Assembly (NCBI GenBank): GCA_034670405.1 | Contig: JAXDDX010000011.1 | Coordinates: forward strand, 4,855,001 to 4,919,000 | Length of the DNA stretch: 64,000 bases | Source of the DNA: Hoplostethus atlanticus | Taxonomy: Eukaryota; Chordata; Actinopteri; Trachichthyiformes; Trachichthyidae | Reading direction: 5' to 3' | Part shown: one piece after another, positions 59,860 through 64,000 of the stretch | Position numbering within the stretch: position 1 is the stretch's first letter | Layout: the number at the start of each line of letters is the position of its first letter | The notes under the pieces: generated by a model | The model's input: only the letters and a program-made list of their open reading frames with translations | Told to the model about the DNA's origin: nothing | Database searches by the model: none | Translations under genes and position numbers: made by a program

Positions 59860-61720
59860 TGGGACTCTGTGCACTCTCCCGGTTTAAACGCTGCAAATTG
59901 GCCTGAAAAGCTAAATCCCCTCCCATCACATGACTTAGCTTATCTAAAAAACAGCCAGCGATCCCGTAACATGTAATGCAGCGTTTTAATCAAATGAATT
60001 ATGTTTTCAAAAGTGAGCAAGTATTATTTCATCATTATAGTTTCCCCTCTGGCTAAATTTAAACCAGAGGCCTGCGCCATTATATTGTGTGGCTCTGAGA
60101 TTACTCCCTGGAGAGAGAAACACTATGGGCGAGGGGGCCTGGCTGTATTTATCTTTCAGTTTTTCACCTGTCCTCAGATACCGTTTCCTTTTTAAGTCAA
60201 GCAGTAGGGATTTACTGGGCTGCTTCCTTCCGGGACCCAGTGGAATACAACATTAAACCGCAGGGAGGAGAGAAAACCTGTAGCGCACTAAAATAAAGTT
60301 ATGTCAAAACCATTCTGCTCTTCCTGTAGTCTTTCCTCAACCTTGCAAGTATCCTCCGAGGGCCTGAGAACATTACAAGCCATTCAGTTTATATGAATGG
60401 GCACTAACAGACTTTTTCGCCATTTTGATACGTCTAAATTTGCAGGCATATCCTGTGGTCCATCAGGCACAGCCTTAGTTTCAATTTAGTGTCTCCCAGC
60501 GGAGCCCTGTCTTCCTATTTCAAGTGGAAATTGTATAGGGGTTTTACCCCCATGCACATTCAGCTGCTTCAAAAGCTGGGGATCATTCTTTTACTAGCAA
60601 GATGTACAAGCTAGCATTTTGACTTTTTGGAGAAGCTTGGAAAATCAAGCAAGAAGTACTCTGGGAATAAAATCTAAAATGAGAGCGATGTCCTAACACT
60701 GTCCAGTGCCTGCTCCAGTCATATCCGCCCTGGCTTTTCCCTACAAAAAAGATCAGTCAAAGAATAAATAAATGATGTATCACTATTTAACTGTAATTGA
60801 ACAGAGGTCTGCAAAAGTCTTTGAAAGGGAAAGAAAAGCACCTGTATTTTTATTAGGGCAGGCTTGCATTATACTGCTCTATAAAGGTCTCTATAAAGGA
60901 CTGCCAGGGGAATCGTTTCCGATGATCTTTAGAACAGCAGTACGCCTTAGTTCACACTAATGTGGCAGAAAGAGATTTTATCCGGAAAAGAAATGTTTGA
61001 AAATGATGTCAGTGAAGGGAACTCATCAGAGAGGGCTATTAGGGACTTTCGTTTGATTTCATAGAAAGTCTATGCAAGGGTGTTTTAAAGAAAATAAGCC
61101 CCAGTTTAAGCTTTGAAGTGTGTTATTGGTGTGTGTGAGGACAGCGTGGTCTATATCAGCGAACCCGCCAGAAACGAGAGGACAGTTCGCCCCACTCCCT
61201 AATCTGAGACGTCATTCCAGCACACAGATCCACGTAGATTGATTGGGAAGAGATGGAAAGGGGAGATGGAAACTACTCAGGATGACAACAAAACAAACTG
61301 GCTCCACAGTGATCAGTGTTTCCCATCCACATTAAACCAGTCAACACATTGTACATTTGTATCATGAAGATCTATGGTTGGTTCTCTCACCCACCTCTCT
61401 TTAGGCGAACATTTTCCTATTTTCGCTTCTAGGTTTTGATTTGTCACTTCCTGTGCACCGTTCCTGTTATCTGTCCAACCCTAACCTGACGTCAGAAATA
61501 AATTTGGACAAATAGGGCGAAAGTACAGAGTCTAAATTAGGGGGGGGGCGGGATAATCTTCTCTGCTGCAGCCCAAATTTGTGATTTAGACTAATCATTT
61601 TTACATTTTTACAATTTTTACCTAGTAATGTAGTGATCCAGTCATTTTTACATGAACATCTAAACACTTGTTAACACTGAGTTTTGGTTGGTTAACCTTC
61701 CACTACATCTCTACTCACAC
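56460..61720. other. Desert segment, no gene seen
   Basis: The block 58630-58770 (AATAAATGAACCGCAATGAT, CAAATGCGCGGCTCAGGG, ACAGCTTAATTAACC) and the stretch 59970-60200 have the look of conserved elements. A (CA)n microsatellite lies at 59824-59858 beside poly-C runs. A CTCF-like core (12 of 15) lies near 56942. No exon recognised. Confidence 0.45.
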
Positions 61721-61984
61721 TGGAGGCCCATCCTGACTTGATGACACCTAGATGGGACAAGCCTGGGACTGAAATTAGCCCCCGTGACCAGCGGTATTCT
61801 TACTTGGTCTGGTTGCCTTGGTGACGTCACTGTCCACTCCTTGTTGTTCCCTCTAGAACAGCATCCCAGTTCATACGTGAACACTATCACAGGTCACAAC
61901 TTTACGCATCACTCTGGTTAAACTTGGTTCACTTATTTATCTTAGCTCTTGTTTATTTGATTCTCTTATTTGTCTCATTTGTTT

Positions 61985-62176
61985 AAGATAAAGTAGGGAG
62001 CTAACTTATTGCACTCTTACCTTAACACTGGTTATGCTCTTAGTTGCTTGTTTAGGAAGGAAATGCACTTACGATTTCTGGTGACTAGTAGTTTTCTTGC
62101 CTACCTATGTTGAATGCACTTATTGTAAGTCGCTTTGGATAAAAGCGTCTGCTAAATGACTGTAATGTAATGTAAA
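61985..62176 (+). mobile_element. Fish LINE-type 3' end with (ATGTA)-like tail
   Basis: TTGCACTCTTACCTTAACAC, GCTCTTAGTTGCTTGTTTAG, GAAATGCACTTACGATTTCT, GACTAGTAGTTTTCTTGC, and AATGCACTTATTGTAAGTCG lead into GGATAAAAGCGTCTGCTAAA and tandem TGTAATG units. It is the longer counterpart, in opposite direction, of the fragment at 14522. The short tandem tail is typical of L2-like LINEs; the upstream border may reach to about 61730. Confidence 0.7.
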
Positions 62177-62189
62177 ATCCCCCCTGTGA

Positions 62190-63640
62190 ATCTGAGTGGT
62201 ATCACTGATCATCCATGCACCTGCAGGTGATGGCAGCATGTCACCATGGACATGACGAATCTGCTATTTTTTACAAAAGCAAAATATCTTTGAGTTATTT
62301 CATGTGTATATATTTATATCAAATAGAATGATTGGATAAAGGTTTGCAATAAAGGTGTCGTGCCATTTAAGAGCAGGCATTTTTTACCCAGCTCTAGCTC
62401 CCTTGTCTGATCCGAAGACTATAAATGCAGCGGCAAGTCTTCGGTTCAGGACTCCAGGCTGGCTTCTAGTTTCTGCCTGCCCTTCGCAGTTGTAGTAATC
62501 ATATCTGCCACAGCTGCCACTTTATCAGAGGTCCTGAGGACAAATAGATTCTTGGAAGTCAGTAGGCCTACTGTAGCAGCTTTTGGTGAGTGATGATTGT
62601 GTGAAAAACGTCGCCCAGGGTATAGAGAAAATCTGTCTATTAAAAAAAATCTAGATATTTTCTATTCGCTTGCTATATTATCCCACTGAGCAATTTTAAA
62701 CGTTCTTTAGATGTCAAGGGTCAAAATAGGCTACGTAGGGTTTAAAAGTGAAGGTTTAGCAGCATTATAAAGCATGATGTTGTACATATGGACTTCTCTG
62801 GTGCTTATTTTTGATATTTCTTGCTTTTAATGCATTGCTTAAATATCTAATAATGTATTTACTGTTTGGTTTATAGCTGGGCTGTACACAGTGAAAAAAA
62901 GATCCTGAGCGATATGAGCTAACGCTAATGCTCAGTGGGCCCAAATAAAAGGAAATATTAGAGATGCACGGCCCCAGTGACGGCGGTGTCTTAATAAAGC
63001 AGACCTACAAGCAAACAAAGATACACAGAATTAGTTCTACAGCTTTTAGAGATGACCTCACGTCAACTTATTACATACTTTCCATGTCTTCCTGCGCCTT
63101 CAAGTCAGATCCCTTTCAGCAATTAGCCTTGAACCGGGAAAGGCGTTCGGCTCCGGTTTCCCCATCGCTGCGTCCCCATCGTCTTGGACTACTTTGACTC
63201 TTTCCCCTCGCGTCCTAATTAAGACCTTAATGCTACCTCCCGTGGGGATCTCGATGCCCTGCTCCCACCCACCCACCACCACCATCACCACCGCATCCCC
63301 TTCCATAGCCATCAAAACTGTTATGATAATAGTCAGCTCTGCACAGGTGCAAATTGCTCACATTCTGCGTTCGCTCTCCATCATGGCTGATCATCAAAGC
63401 TCTCTCCCCGACGTAAGCATTTGCCCACAAGTGGCAAATTTGCGTGGATTGTCATTCACACGCTAAGTAGAATTGCACCAACCACGGACCAATCAGGAAC
63501 ATCATCCTCGTTCCACCGAACATGAACACACCCACCTGTCCGTTTTTTTGTTTTCTTTCAAACCACAACCAGATCCAACGATAAAATACACCGACTTCTT
63601 TGCGTTTATACTCTCTCTCCTTGACCTTCCTAACTATTGA
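62190..63640. other. Desert segment, no gene seen
   Basis: Unique-looking sequence with a CACC-rich stretch at 63265-63300. No gene, RNA or transposon was recognised. Confidence 0.5.
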
Positions 63641-63649
63641 GAGGGACTA

Positions 63650-63930
63650 GCGCCACATAATGTCTATAAGCTACCCGGGGCAATTACAAAGAGCAGGGAT
63701 TGAAAGAGAGCTGTCATTAGGATGTGCTTACAGATACCAGCCTGCAGAGTTTGGCTGCAGGCCAGGCAGGCAAATGGGACCGGCTCAGCGGGGAGAGTCG
63801 GGGGGCCAGGCCAGGGGCCGTGGGGGATAATTAGACAGTTTTATCCCAGCTTGTTGATATAAATGTGGCCGGCTTAGCCCCCTACGCCCTCGCTCCGTGG
63901 TAATGATCATGTCCAACAGGTGGCAGGCAA
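63650..63930. promoter_or_regulatory. Candidate conserved element at the window end
   Basis: Complex block with TAAGCTACCCGGGGCAATTA, GGATAATTAGACAGTTTTAT and GATATAAATGTGGCCGGC. CCAACAGGTGGCAGG at 63913-63927 fits the recalled CTCF core at 13 of 15 positions. It is free of simple repeats. Confidence 0.3.
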
Positions 63931-64000
63931 ACGGAGGGGGCATGAAATGGATACCTCGCTTCCTGGCTATGTCTCCTGGTTTTTTTTTTTGTTTTGTTTT

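Noticed and set aside
1-64000. Prokaryotic-type systems (CRISPR arrays, operons, integrons, prophage)
   Set aside because: The window is vertebrate nuclear DNA with spliced genes; the spaced-repeat patterns seen are microsatellites and transposon copies, not CRISPR.

Overview
This is a piece of a ray-finned fish (teleost) nuclear genome. The basis is twofold: two vertebrate genes with clean GT-AG exon structure read straight out of it, and the background is typically teleost (long CA/GA microsatellites, a Tc1-type transposon, L2/Rex-like LINE 3' tails, and the fish repeat around GTCATTTAGCAGACGCTTTT). Nothing prokaryotic, viral or plasmid-like was seen. The species cannot be named from sequence alone.

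Layout: 1-5.7 kb is non-coding, with microsatellites and a decayed LINE. From 6054 to 10681 (+ strand) six coding exons encode a 378-residue SLC35F6, a multi-pass endolysosomal/mitochondrial drug/metabolite-transporter-superfamily protein. A 1.56 kb Tc1-like transposon (11100-12654, TA target duplication, one antisense transposase reading frame with an internal deletion) lies 418 bp past the slc35f6 stop, probably within or next to its 3' UTR. A 9 kb spacer follows. From 21755 to 24811 (+ strand) four coding exons encode a 373-residue HLX (H2.0-like homeobox) transcription factor with two Eh1-like repression motifs and a complete homeodomain; a poly(A) signal sits at 25482. From about 25.5 kb to the end (38 kb) I found no protein-coding exon: few transposons, many microsatellites and several blocks that look like conserved non-coding DNA. 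This is what one expects of the regulatory desert beside a developmental homeobox gene.

The most useful unexplained signals are regulatory. (1) A match to the CTCF core consensus lies between the two genes (14663), another at 2037, and a four-copy dispersed repeat at 33-47 kb carries the same CTCF-like 15-mer in every copy, two copies in each orientation. (2) Two RFX X-box motifs 91 bp apart, with a CCAAT box and a CRE-like site, lie in hlx intron 3. (3) An MiT/TFE (CLEAR-like) decamer lies 92 bp upstream of the slc35f6 start and fits with a dileucine sorting signal in that protein. (4) The Tc1 copy has an IR/DR layout but has lost most of its second DNA-binding helix-turn-helix. No wholly new biological system was identified. 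All regulatory readings are inferences from motifs and need conservation or chromatin data.
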